A DNA stretch of 64,000 bases. It comes from Methanobacteriota archaeon (GTDB taxonomy: Archaea > Halobacteriota > Methanosarcinia > Methanosarcinales > Methanosarcinaceae). The position numbers were made by a program, and so were the translations under genes. The stretch is from positions 63,634-127,633 of the forward strand of contig JAENYU010000008.1 of NCBI GenBank assembly GCA_016841625.1, written 5' to 3'. Positions 33,152 to 40,885 of the stretch are shown piece by piece. Numbering within the stretch: the stretch's first letter is position 1; each line of letters starts with the position of its first letter. The notes beneath the pieces were generated by a model that ran no database searches, was not told the DNA's origin, and saw nothing but the letters and a program-made list of their open reading frames with translations.

Positions 33152-33679
33152 ATGGCAAAAAGGCTTAAGGTTGCAAACCAGGCCCGCTGCATAGGGTGCT
33201 ATTCCTGCATGCTGGCCTGTGCGCGGACGTACTACGACACGATTTCTCTGAAAAACAGCGCGATCGATATCCAGACAAGCGGAGGGATAGAAAGCGCCTA
33301 TGTTTCCATAGTCTGCCACGCCTGCATTGACCCACCCTGTGCAAAAGCCTGCCCTCAGGGGGCGCTGACCAAACGCAAAGGTGGGGGTGTGGTAGTCCAT
33401 AAGGAGCTTTGCAACGGCTGCGAAAACTGTATGGACGCCTGCCTGGTAGGGGCAATCCACCTTGACTCGGGAAAGAAAGCGGTCATATGCAGGCACTGCG
33501 GGGTCTGCGCTAAGTTTTGCCCCCATGACGTGCTGGAAATGATAGAAGTGGATGAAAGCGGGGAACCGATAATTACGGATACTGAAGCTGAAGAAAGCCA
33601 GGAAGTTTTGCCGGAACCGCGGCAGGGACAGCAGGAAACGGCTTCCCCGGAAAAGACAGAATCCGGAGCTGAGAAATGA
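33152..33679 (+). CDS. Polyferredoxin (four [4Fe-4S] sites), AOR partner
   Basis: A 175-residue iron-sulfur protein of the DmsB/HycB type. Cysteine sets are CIGCYSCMLACAR, CHACIDPPCAKACPQG, CNGCENCMDACLVG and CRHCGVCAKFCPHD, enough for about four [4Fe-4S] clusters. The C-terminal 45 residues are Glu/Gln/Pro-rich without structure motifs. The ATG at 33152 follows GGGAAG. It is transcribed with the tungsten oxidoreductase 38 bases downstream and should carry its electrons. The family is common as an electron-transfer subunit next to aldehyde ferredoxin oxidoreductase genes. Confidence 0.9.
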   Translation: MAKRLKVANQARCIGCYSCMLACARTYYDTISLKNSAIDIQTSGGIESAYVSIVCHACIDPPCAKACPQGALTKRKGGGVVVHKELCNGCENCMDACLVGAIHLDSGKKAVICRHCGVCAKFCPHDVLEMIEVDESGEPIITDTEAEESQEVLPEPRQGQQETASPEKTESGAEK

Positions 33680-33738
33680 TGCATGGTTCAAGTGTAAAAC
33701 CCGGAGTTGAGAAATAATGCCCTGTTCAAGCGTAATTC
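33663..33738 (+). repeat. 38-bp diverged tandem duplication at a gene junction
   Basis: 33663-33700 and 33701-33738 match at about 30 of 38 positions. The first copy holds the last codons and stop of the ferredoxin gene, the second the ribosome binding site and first codons of the oxidoreductase gene. The ATG of the second copy (33717) corresponds to the ATGATG region of the first. Confidence 0.7.
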
Positions 33739-35504
33739 CCGGCCTGACCAGCGTACTCTACCTGGACCTGAGCAACAAGACCTATAACATCGTGGAACGG
33801 AAGGACCTCTATGAAAAGTACCTGGGAGGTGTCGGGGTGGCCACCGAACTCATGCTCGAAGAATATAAGGAAGGTACAGGCCCTCTTGATCCCGATATGC
33901 CCGTTATCCTGAGCACGGGCCCCCTTTCAGGGGTCTATCCCACCTGCACGAAAACAGTCGCGATGTTCCGCTCCCCCCTGAACGGAGAACTGGGAGAATC
34001 CTACGCAGGCGGACACCTGGCAATGTCCATGCGTTTTGCAGGGTATGAAACCATTGTCATCAAAGGAGCGTCGGAATATCCCGTTTATGTTGCAATTCAC
34101 AATGGTGAGATAACTTTTAAGGACGCATCCTCAATCTGGGGGCTTTCCTCAACTACTGATATCGGGAAAATTCTCCGCCGGGTAGAGAAAGGGGCAGGTC
34201 GGCGGAGCATCGTAAGGATCGGGCTTGCAGGCGAGAGAGGGGTAAGCTTTGCAAGCGTGAACGTGGACACCTACCGGCACTTCGGGCGCCTGGGGCTCGG
34301 GGCCGTGCTCGGGGCAAAGAAACTGAAAGCGATTGTCATTTCAGGCGACCAGGAAATCCGGAGTCCCTGGCACAAGGACTACCGGAAAATGTATAAGGTG
34401 CTCTATGAAACGATTGTAAAAACAGGCCTGATGGAAAAGTACCACAACCTCGGCACAAGCGAAAACATCCTTGTCCTGAACGAATTGAAGGGGCTTCCCA
34501 CGAAGAACCTGCAGGAGAGTTCTTTCGAAGGGGCGGAAACGATTTCAGGGGAGCATTTTGCAGACAACCACCTGATCCGCCGCGTCTCCTGCGCAGGCTG
34601 TCCCATCGGCTGCATTCACGTAGCAATGCTCAAGCGGCCCTTTTCCAAGTCCCACGAGTATGAAACCCTGAATATTTCTTACGATTACGAGCTTATCTAT
34701 TCAGTAGGCTCAAACCTCGGCATCTCAAACCCCGAAGCCGTGCTTGACCTGATTGATACCTGCGAAAATGTGGGGGTGGACGTCATAAGCATGGGAGTCA
34801 TACTTGCCTGGGCGACCGAAATGCAGGCCCTTGGGAAGATCTCGACCAAAGAAACCCTGGGACTTAAACTGGAATGGGGCGACCACAGGACCTATATGCG
34901 GGCAATAGAGCTGACCGTCCAGGTCCCGAACGAATTTTATTCGAGTCTGGCAAAAGGAGTGGTCTTTGCCTCGAAAAAATACGGGGGAGAGGATTTTGCC
35001 ATGCAGCTCGGGGGACTGGAAATCCCGGGATACCACACAGGGATGGGAAACATTGTCGGGCTGTCCATGGGCACCCGCCATTCCCACGTAGATAACGCCG
35101 GTTACTCCGTAGACCAGAAAGCCTTTAACAAAGAGCTCTCGGACGAAGAAATCGTCGACATGGTAATCAAAGAAGACGACCTGCGCTGCATGCTCAACGC
35201 CCTCACCATCTGCCTCTTTGCACGGGGCGTCTACACCCCGGAAGTGGTATCCGAAGCCCTCGCAACCCTGGGTATCTACAGAAGCCCGGCAGAGCTGACA
35301 GAACTCGGAAAGGAGATATTCAGGAAAAAATACGAATTGAAAAAGAAGTTCGGGTTCAAGTTTGAAAATCTGACCCTGCCAAAAAGGTTCTTTGAAACCG
35401 CCTCGACCACAGGGATGCTTGAGGAGGAAAGGGTAAGAAAAGCCCTCGAATTATATATAAGGAAAAGGGGGCTCTCAGTCCGAAAAAGCCCAAGAATGGT
35501 GTGA
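33717..35504 (+). CDS. Tungsten-containing aldehyde:ferredoxin oxidoreductase family enzyme
   Basis: A 595-residue AOR-family enzyme using a tungstopterin and one [4Fe-4S] cluster. The N-terminal domain has VLYLDLSNKTYNIVERKDLYEKYLGGVGVA and STGPLSGVYPTCTKTVAMFRSPL. The pterin domain has VRIGLAGERGVSFASVNVDTYRHFGRLGLGAVLGAKKLKAI. The cluster motif is CAGCPIGC, with a fourth Cys in DDLRCMLNALTIC. Relatives oxidise aldehydes, formaldehyde, glyceraldehyde 3-phosphate or aromatic acids; which one cannot be decided here. The ATG at 33717 follows CGGAGTT. The polyferredoxin upstream is the likely acceptor, as in AOR/ferredoxin pairs of other anaerobes. Full length. Confidence 0.92.
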   Translation: MPCSSVIPGLTSVLYLDLSNKTYNIVERKDLYEKYLGGVGVATELMLEEYKEGTGPLDPDMPVILSTGPLSGVYPTCTKTVAMFRSPLNGELGESYAGGHLAMSMRFAGYETIVIKGASEYPVYVAIHNGEITFKDASSIWGLSSTTDIGKILRRVEKGAGRRSIVRIGLAGERGVSFASVNVDTYRHFGRLGLGAVLGAKKLKAIVISGDQEIRSPWHKDYRKMYKVLYETIVKTGLMEKYHNLGTSENILVLNELKGLPTKNLQESSFEGAETISGEHFADNHLIRRVSCAGCPIGCIHVAMLKRPFSKSHEYETLNISYDYELIYSVGSNLGISNPEAVLDLIDTCENVGVDVISMGVILAWATEMQALGKISTKETLGLKLEWGDHRTYMRAIELTVQVPNEFYSSLAKGVVFASKKYGGEDFAMQLGGLEIPGYHTGMGNIVGLSMGTRHSHVDNAGYSVDQKAFNKELSDEEIVDMVIKEDDLRCMLNALTICLFARGVYTPEVVSEALATLGIYRSPAELTELGKEIFRKKYELKKKFGFKFENLTLPKRFFETASTTGMLEEERVRKALELYIRKRGLSVRKSPRMV

Positions 35505-35823
35505 TTTCTGGATTTGGCTTTTTCGGACAGGCCCTATATGCTTCGCCAAGCATTTTCCCGGTGTCGGGGTTGTTTATCGTAATTGCACCATTTTTTAGCC
35601 CGCAACGAAGTGGTGCAGATTTTGAGCCTTCAGGAATTTTTGAGATTCAGGGGATTTTCAATGTAAAATAATGATAAATTATCTATGGAATTATACATAT
35701 CCACCATATTAAAAAGATTTTTATGAAAATGTGAAAAATATTTTTAGGATAATTTAATATACTTTTTCACGAAGTTAAACCCCGGCCTTACCAGCATTTT
35801 TGAAAAAAGGAATAAGGAAAATA
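35505..35823. other. Spacer between convergent genes
   Basis: A 319-base AT-rich spacer. A weak inverted repeat GCACCA...TGGTGC (35585-35616) could end the AOR transcript. No gene seen. Confidence 0.35.
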
Positions 35824-35844
35824 AAGGTGCCTGATAGGCACCTT
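35824..35844 (-). terminator. Hairpin terminator of the symporter gene
   Basis: Perfect 9-bp stem AAGGTGCCT / AGGCACCTT with a 3-base loop, 20 bases downstream of the symporter stop codon. On the minus strand it is followed by a T-rich stretch. Confidence 0.6.
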
Positions 35845-35864
35845 AGCGCTTATGATTGCTCACT

Positions 35865-37421
35865 TCACTCCTCTTCGGAAACTCCCGCAAATGCAGGTCC
35901 TGGTTTTCCTTTCTTGAATTTGGGGTCCTCTTCATTTCCAATTACGCATGCGGTACCTTCGGCCCCTTCGAGTCCTTCTCCCCCGACCTTACCCCCGATG
36001 AAGCGGTCCATTACCGTGCAGGTCACCAGGTCCCCGGCGACGTTTACGGCCGTACGGGTCATGTCCAGGATACGGTCCACCCCCATGATGAGGGCTATTC
36101 CGGTTGTTGGGATTCCCACGCTGCTCAGGATCATCGCCAGGATAACTATCCCGACCCCGGGAATCGAGGGGGTGCCAATGGCGGCTGCCACGGCCATGAC
36201 CATTACGAGCACGAGCTGCCCTATCCCCAGGTGGATGCCGAAGACTTCCGCCAGGAAGACCGTTGCAACACCCTGGTAAAGGGCGGTCCCGTTCATGTTC
36301 ACGGTGGCGCCAAGGGGGATTACGAACTGGGAAATGGAAGGCCTGACCCCCAGTTTTTCTTCGGCGGTCTTGATGGAAACCGGCATCACGGCAGCGGAAC
36401 TTGAGGTGGAAAAGGCAAGGAGGAGGACGTCCTTGACGGCCCCCAGGAATTCGAAGGGGTTCTTCCTGGCCAGGACAGCGATTATTATCAGGTTCATGCC
36501 CATCAGGAGCGCCAGGCTTGCCAGTACCGTTGCCACGTAGACGGCCATACCCACCAGGGCATCGATTCCGAGCATGATAGTGAATTTGGTCAGCAACCCA
36601 AAAACCGCAATTGGAGCAAGGGCCATGCTCCACTTCACCACGGTCATACAGATGGCCTGTACGGAGTTGAGGAGGTGAATCATGGGAGCCGCCTGCCTCC
36701 TGCTAAGGGAGACTAGGGCTACTCCTATGATGATGGCAATGATCACGACCTGAAGCATTTCTCCCTGCACCATGGCGTCCAGGGGGTTAGCAGGGAGGAG
36801 CCCTCCGATCTTTGAAGGAAGGTCCCCGATCGATAAAGAAAAATCCATATCCTGCGCGGTTGAGGGAGCTTCTCCTTCCATCGCAGCCTGGAGCAGCTCC
36901 CCGCTTATGTACTGTCCGGGCCGGATGAAGAGTGCCATCCCGAGCCCGATACAGGTCGCAATGGCCGTGGTCACGATAAAGTAAAGCGCAGTTGACAGGC
37001 CTGTTTTCTTAAGGTCTGCCATACTCTCGCTTGAAGCGACCCCCAGAATGATGGAAGCAAGCACAAGAGGAATCACGATCATCTTTAGCAGGCCCAGGAA
37101 AATGTATCCCGGAAGAGCGATCCATTCCCCTATAACCTCCGCCATCCCCGGTTCGACAAAACCGCCAAAGGGCCCGAGCAGCAGTCCCACAGCCACCCCC
37201 AGGAACATGCCCAGCAGGATCTTGAGCCAGAGCCTCTTTTCCATAAGCTCGTGCAGGTGGTGGCTCATGTTCTTGAGGGAAGGGGGACGCTTCAGGTTCA
37301 CTGGACAGTAGAGATGGGTGATTCCCTCGGCAATTTCATGGGTTATTTCTTTCGTTTCCTCGGCGATTCCGTGGGTAATTTCTATGGGACCAGGGATATG
37401 ATAGTGCTTCTTGTTAGGCAT
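35865..37421 (-). CDS. Dicarboxylate/amino acid:cation symporter (GltP/DctA family)
   Basis: A 518-residue secondary transporter. The family core begins at RLWLKILLGMFLGVAVGLLLG. The re-entrant hairpin HP1 carries LLAFSTSSSAAVMPVS. The NMNGT cation-binding motif is in LGATVNMNGTALYQG, and HP2 carries GTPSIPGVGIVILA. These are diagnostic of Glu/Asp/C4-dicarboxylate carriers driven by Na+ or H+. The protein has an extra N-terminus of about 50 residues with a repeated GIAEE(T)KEITHEIAEGITH pattern before the first helix. An ATG at 37268 (MSHHLHELMEKRLW) would remove it. Neither start has a clear ribosome binding site. Amino acid uptake by a methanogen is plausible; the exact substrate is open. 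Confidence 0.9.
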   Translation of the reverse strand: MPNKKHYHIPGPIEITHGIAEETKEITHEIAEGITHLYCPVNLKRPPSLKNMSHHLHELMEKRLWLKILLGMFLGVAVGLLLGPFGGFVEPGMAEVIGEWIALPGYIFLGLLKMIVIPLVLASIILGVASSESMADLKKTGLSTALYFIVTTAIATCIGLGMALFIRPGQYISGELLQAAMEGEAPSTAQDMDFSLSIGDLPSKIGGLLPANPLDAMVQGEMLQVVIIAIIIGVALVSLSRRQAAPMIHLLNSVQAICMTVVKWSMALAPIAVFGLLTKFTIMLGIDALVGMAVYVATVLASLALLMGMNLIIIAVLARKNPFEFLGAVKDVLLLAFSTSSSAAVMPVSIKTAEEKLGVRPSISQFVIPLGATVNMNGTALYQGVATVFLAEVFGIHLGIGQLVLVMVMAVAAAIGTPSIPGVGIVILAMILSSVGIPTTGIALIMGVDRILDMTRTAVNVAGDLVTCTVMDRFIGGKVGGEGLEGAEGTACVIGNEEDPKFKKGKPGPAFAGVSEEE

Positions 37422-37625
37422 AGAGAATCAGCAACTCAAACTCTGTTGATATTTGAGAAAGATATTGAAGAATTTTATACTCATTTTGTAGAAATTTAGT
37501 TTGATCTTATATTTACTTTCTTATTTATTAGTATCATTTCATAAAAAATACAGGGGGAGTTTTGGTAAAAAAAAGTAATATGAAGCCTACGAAGAGAAAA
37601 CGAAAGCAAACCTTCATCAAACTGA

Positions 37626-37700
37626 CCCAAAAACAATTCTGTCCTGAAAATAGATAGAAGCCTCCGCCAGCTTGTCTGGCGGCTCTCTCCTAAATAGGAA
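37626..37700. repeat. Dispersed hairpin repeat, left copy
   Basis: Opens cccaaaaac and contains the perfect stem CCGCCAG...CTGGCGG (cctccgccagcttgtctggc). It shares most of about 75 bases with 40487-40562 in the same orientation, and the two copies bracket the beta-helix protein gene. The rest of the spacer 37422-37904 holds promoters and no gene. Confidence 0.75.
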
Positions 37701-37904
37701 TTAAGGTAAAAGAAGGAAACAAAGAGTATCTCCAAAAATACATTTTCCGTCTTTTGATATTGATTTTTAATCTTTTGAAATATGCAGATAAAGCGTGGAT
37801 TGAAATATAAGAACTGTTCTTTTTATTTAATACATTGAAAAAGATAAAAATTGATATTTAATTCACTTTTTACAATATAAGCAGACACTTCAGCAGGAAT
37901 ACCT

Positions 37905-40358
37905 ATGAAAAGTAAGGGAAGAATCCAAAAAAGAAACAGGAAAATTATTTTCCTGACAGCAATTGCAGCGGTTCTGATGATATTCACCGGGATAGCCGCG
38001 GCAGAAGAAATTCATGTTTATCCCAGCAGTGACCCAAACGGGCGTGCAGTACGTGATATCCAGAATGCCGTGGACGGAGCGCAGGATGGGGACACAATTA
38101 TCGTACACAGCGGGACCTATACCGATTGTGTTGAAATCGGTAAGAATTTAGCACTCATTGCGGAAGCTGATGTTATAGTCCGTGACAATCCCATGATAGG
38201 TCTTCCCGTATTTACAATCAAAAACCCGACTAATTCGGCAAGTATTAGCGGATTTACCATAAAGCGCAACAGTGCTTCCATAGGTATCAAAATAGAGGGA
38301 GCAAACTGTACGATTGAAAATAATGAAATTGATGGTTACAATGGGAATGGCTATTTAATGAGTGGTATTTACCTGATTTCTTCCGAAGGCGTCACGCTTT
38401 CCAATAATCGGGTTTCTTCCTGCATCACGGGCATCTCGATGGATTCTTCCAGCGCAAATATTTACCTGAATGATTTCATAGGAAACATCCAGGACTTTTC
38501 TTTTGGCAGCAATCTGGACATCACCTGGAATACTCCGGAACCCGTGACTTATACTTACAGCGGCAGGGAATACTATGGCCACCTTGGAAACTACTATGAC
38601 GGTTACACAGGCACTGATTCAAACGGAGACGGTATTAATGACACTTCGTATGAAGAAAGGGACTTCTACCCCCTCTGCCTGCAGGCCTCAAATTACATAG
38701 TAGGTGAAAATTCGGTTCCGGATGTGGAGGTCAACAAAGCCTTAAACGGATCCATTATATCGAGAACCATATACGTAAACGCGACAACAGTTGACGGGGA
38801 CGTGGACTTCTGTAGCTTTGAATATTCCCCGGACGGACTGAGCTGGAATGAGATCGGAAAGGCTGAAACAGGCACCTTTTTGGGAAATTCTTACCTCTGG
38901 AACGTGGAGTGGGACAGCACAAAAGTTGACAACCGTAACTATTACATCCGTGCTAATGCGACTGATAAAGGCGGACTAACAGGAAGCGACCTGATAACAG
39001 TCACCGTGAATAATCCTGTCCTGAACATAAACAGCGGCAAGAAATTTGGTTCAATCCAGGCAGCCATTGACGACTCCGGGACCCTTGAAGGACATACCAT
39101 TCTCGTTGAGGAAGGGACTTACCGGGAAAATGTGGACGTTACCAAGAGCCTGACCATCCGCTCCGAAAGCGGGCCTGAACTTACCTGGATCCAGGCCCTG
39201 GATTCCGGGACGCACATATTTAACGTAACGGCCAATTCCGTTACGATCCGCGGCTTTAACATAACAGGGGCTGAAAACCCTTATGCCGGAATCTATCTTA
39301 GAAGTGCGGAAAACTGTACTTTCGAGAACAATGTACTTTCTGAAAACTTCGGCGGCATAGCCCTGCTTTATTCCGACAATAACACGCTGAACAAGAACAC
39401 AGCCTGCAACAATAGCTACGGAATCGGGTTGGCACAGTCCGCCAACAACACAATTTCCGGAAACACAGCCTGTAATAACTCTGAATACGGTATATACCTG
39501 GACTTTTCCGGCAACAGCAAACTTTCAAGAAACACAGCCCACAACAACGCCATTGGAATCATTCTCGTTGAATCCGGTAACAATACACTTTCCAACAACA
39601 CAGCCTGTAACAATAGCTATGGAATCTGGCTGGTGCAGTCCGGCAACAACATATTTTCCAACATAACAACCTGCAACAACTCTGAGTATGGAATCTATCT
39701 GACTTCATCCAGTAACGACAACACTCTTTCCAGCAGCACTGTGCATAATAACGACTACGGTATCTATCTGGCGTTTTCCAGCAACAACCTCATCTACGAC
39801 AATTACTTCAACAACACAAACAACACATATATTGAAGGTACAAACACTGGAAACCACTGGAATACCACAAAAGCCCCGGGCCTAAACACCATTGGCGGCC
39901 CATACCTTGGCGGAAACTTCTGGGCAAGCCCAAAAGGAACGGGCTTTTCCGAAAACACCTCCGATAAGAACAACGACGGGATCTCCGATTCCCCATATAG
40001 CATCGCGGAAACAGGGGATAATATCGATTTCCTCCCGCTTGTAATCCTATCTTATGTTCCCGAGGATACGACACATCACAGAGGGGGCAGCGGGACAGGA
40101 GAAGCTAGGATAATCCCCGCCGTGACAGAGGAAATGACCGGGATACAGGAACCTGAAAAAGAAGCTGAGCCATCCCCCGGCTCGGGAACGCTCACTCCTG
40201 CCGGAGAAACGGGTGCACCCAAAGAGCCTCCTGCTTCTGAAGTGCCAGAAGCTTCCGGGGAAGAAAGAAACGGCGAGGAGCAGAAGACACCAGGGTTTGA
40301 AATTGCGTTTGCACTTTCAGGTCTTCTGGGAGCTCTCTACTTCGCAAGAAGAGAGTGA
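37905..40358 (+). CDS. Secreted NosD-type parallel beta-helix protein with PGF-CTERM anchor
   Basis: An 817-residue exported protein. The signal peptide (KRNRKIIFLTAIAAVLMIFTG, then AAAEE) is followed by a first beta-helix region (DIQNAVDGAQDGDTIIVHSG...). An Ig-like stretch lies near residues 270-370. A second large NosD/pectate-lyase-like region follows (KFGSIQAAIDDSGTLEGHTILVEEGTYREN), ending in short repeats of the kind NNTLSNNTACNNSYGI about 23 residues long. After a Pro/Glu-rich stalk comes TPGFEIAFALSGLLGALYFARR, a PGF-CTERM signal handled by archaeosortase, so the protein is lipid-anchored at the cell surface. Many N-x-S/T sequons suggest N-glycosylation. The ATG at 37905 opens the signal peptide. 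Role probably in surface adhesion or the S-layer environment; it is not a nitrous-oxide gene. Confidence 0.87.
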   Translation: MKSKGRIQKRNRKIIFLTAIAAVLMIFTGIAAAEEIHVYPSSDPNGRAVRDIQNAVDGAQDGDTIIVHSGTYTDCVEIGKNLALIAEADVIVRDNPMIGLPVFTIKNPTNSASISGFTIKRNSASIGIKIEGANCTIENNEIDGYNGNGYLMSGIYLISSEGVTLSNNRVSSCITGISMDSSSANIYLNDFIGNIQDFSFGSNLDITWNTPEPVTYTYSGREYYGHLGNYYDGYTGTDSNGDGINDTSYEERDFYPLCLQASNYIVGENSVPDVEVNKALNGSIISRTIYVNATTVDGDVDFCSFEYSPDGLSWNEIGKAETGTFLGNSYLWNVEWDSTKVDNRNYYIRANATDKGGLTGSDLITVTVNNPVLNINSGKKFGSIQAAIDDSGTLEGHTILVEEGTYRENVDVTKSLTIRSESGPELTWIQALDSGTHIFNVTANSVTIRGFNITGAENPYAGIYLRSAENCTFENNVLSENFGGIALLYSDNNTLNKNTACNNSYGIGLAQSANNTISGNTACNNSEYGIYLDFSGNSKLSRNTAHNNAIGIILVESGNNTLSNNTACNNSYGIWLVQSGNNIFSNITTCNNSEYGIYLTSSSNDNTLSSSTVHNNDYGIYLAFSSNNLIYDNYFNNTNNTYIEGTNTGNHWNTTKAPGLNTIGGPYLGGNFWASPKGTGFSENTSDKNNDGISDSPYSIAETGDNIDFLPLVILSYVPEDTTHHRGGSGTGEARIIPAVTEEMTGIQEPEKEAEPSPGSGTLTPAGETGAPKEPPASEVPEASGEERNGEEQKTPGFEIAFALSGLLGALYFARRE

Positions 40359-40397
40359 AGAAAATAATCATTGAGAGTTATCTTTCCCTCTCTATGA

Positions 40398-40436
40398 TTT
40401 TTTTTCTTTTCTTTTCTTTTCTTTTCTTTTCTTTTA
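40398..40436. repeat. Pyrimidine microsatellite (ttttc)
   Basis: A T-run followed by seven ttttc units, 40 bases behind the stop codon of the beta-helix protein gene. A long U-rich tract on the plus transcript could act as an archaeal terminator. Confidence 0.8.
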
Positions 40437-40486
40437 TTCAAAAAGTGTATTTTTGCGACCCTATCCAGTATAACGCTTTCTTCGAA

Positions 40487-40562
40487 CCCAAAAACCGTTC
40501 GGTCATGAAAAGATATGGAATCCTCCGCCAGCTTGCCTGGCGGCCCTCTCCGAAAATTGAAG
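40487..40562. repeat. Dispersed hairpin repeat, right copy
   Basis: Second copy of the element at 37626-37700. It has the same opening cccaaaaac and the same CCGCCAG/CTGGCGG stem, with a loop change (cttgcctgg against cttgtctgg). Confidence 0.75.
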
Positions 40563-40688
40563 TAGAATGAGGATGTTTAAATTTTTAACTATTTTTAAAT
40601 ATTAATTTTATAACTGATGTCTATTAAAGCTCTCATTTGTTATGGCCTTGCAGCTTTTACTTTCTACTCCTCTTTTTAATTTTCATTT

Positions 40689-40758
40689 CGGAAAAGCCGG
40701 ACTGCGTCCGGAACAATAACGATGCAATGAGGCTAATAAGGTTAAGTCGGCTTTTTCG
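40689..40758. repeat. Structured dispersed element, copy A
   Basis: Contains hairpin CCGGAC-tgc-GTCCGG and an outer pairing of GAAAAGCCG (40691-40699) with CGGCTTTTTC (40748-40757). The element at 61510-61575 shares the flanks (ggaaa-gccgg, acaa-aacga, taata-ggtt) but has a different stem sequence, so the pairing is kept with changed bases. Confidence 0.5.
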
Positions 40759-40885
40759 TCTTTAGTTCAGTAATTCATCTACCTTGCAGGTTGTTTCTCA
40801 ACATTTCCGGATCTAATGCCAGAACCGGTTCCCTGATACAAAAGCCCCGATGCAAAAGGAAGGCGGGGGGCAGATCCCCTGCCCT

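Noticed and set aside
37905-40358. Nitrous-oxide reductase accessory protein NosD
   Set aside because: Only the generic beta-helix repeat is shared. No nos genes are near, and the PGF-CTERM tail marks a surface protein.
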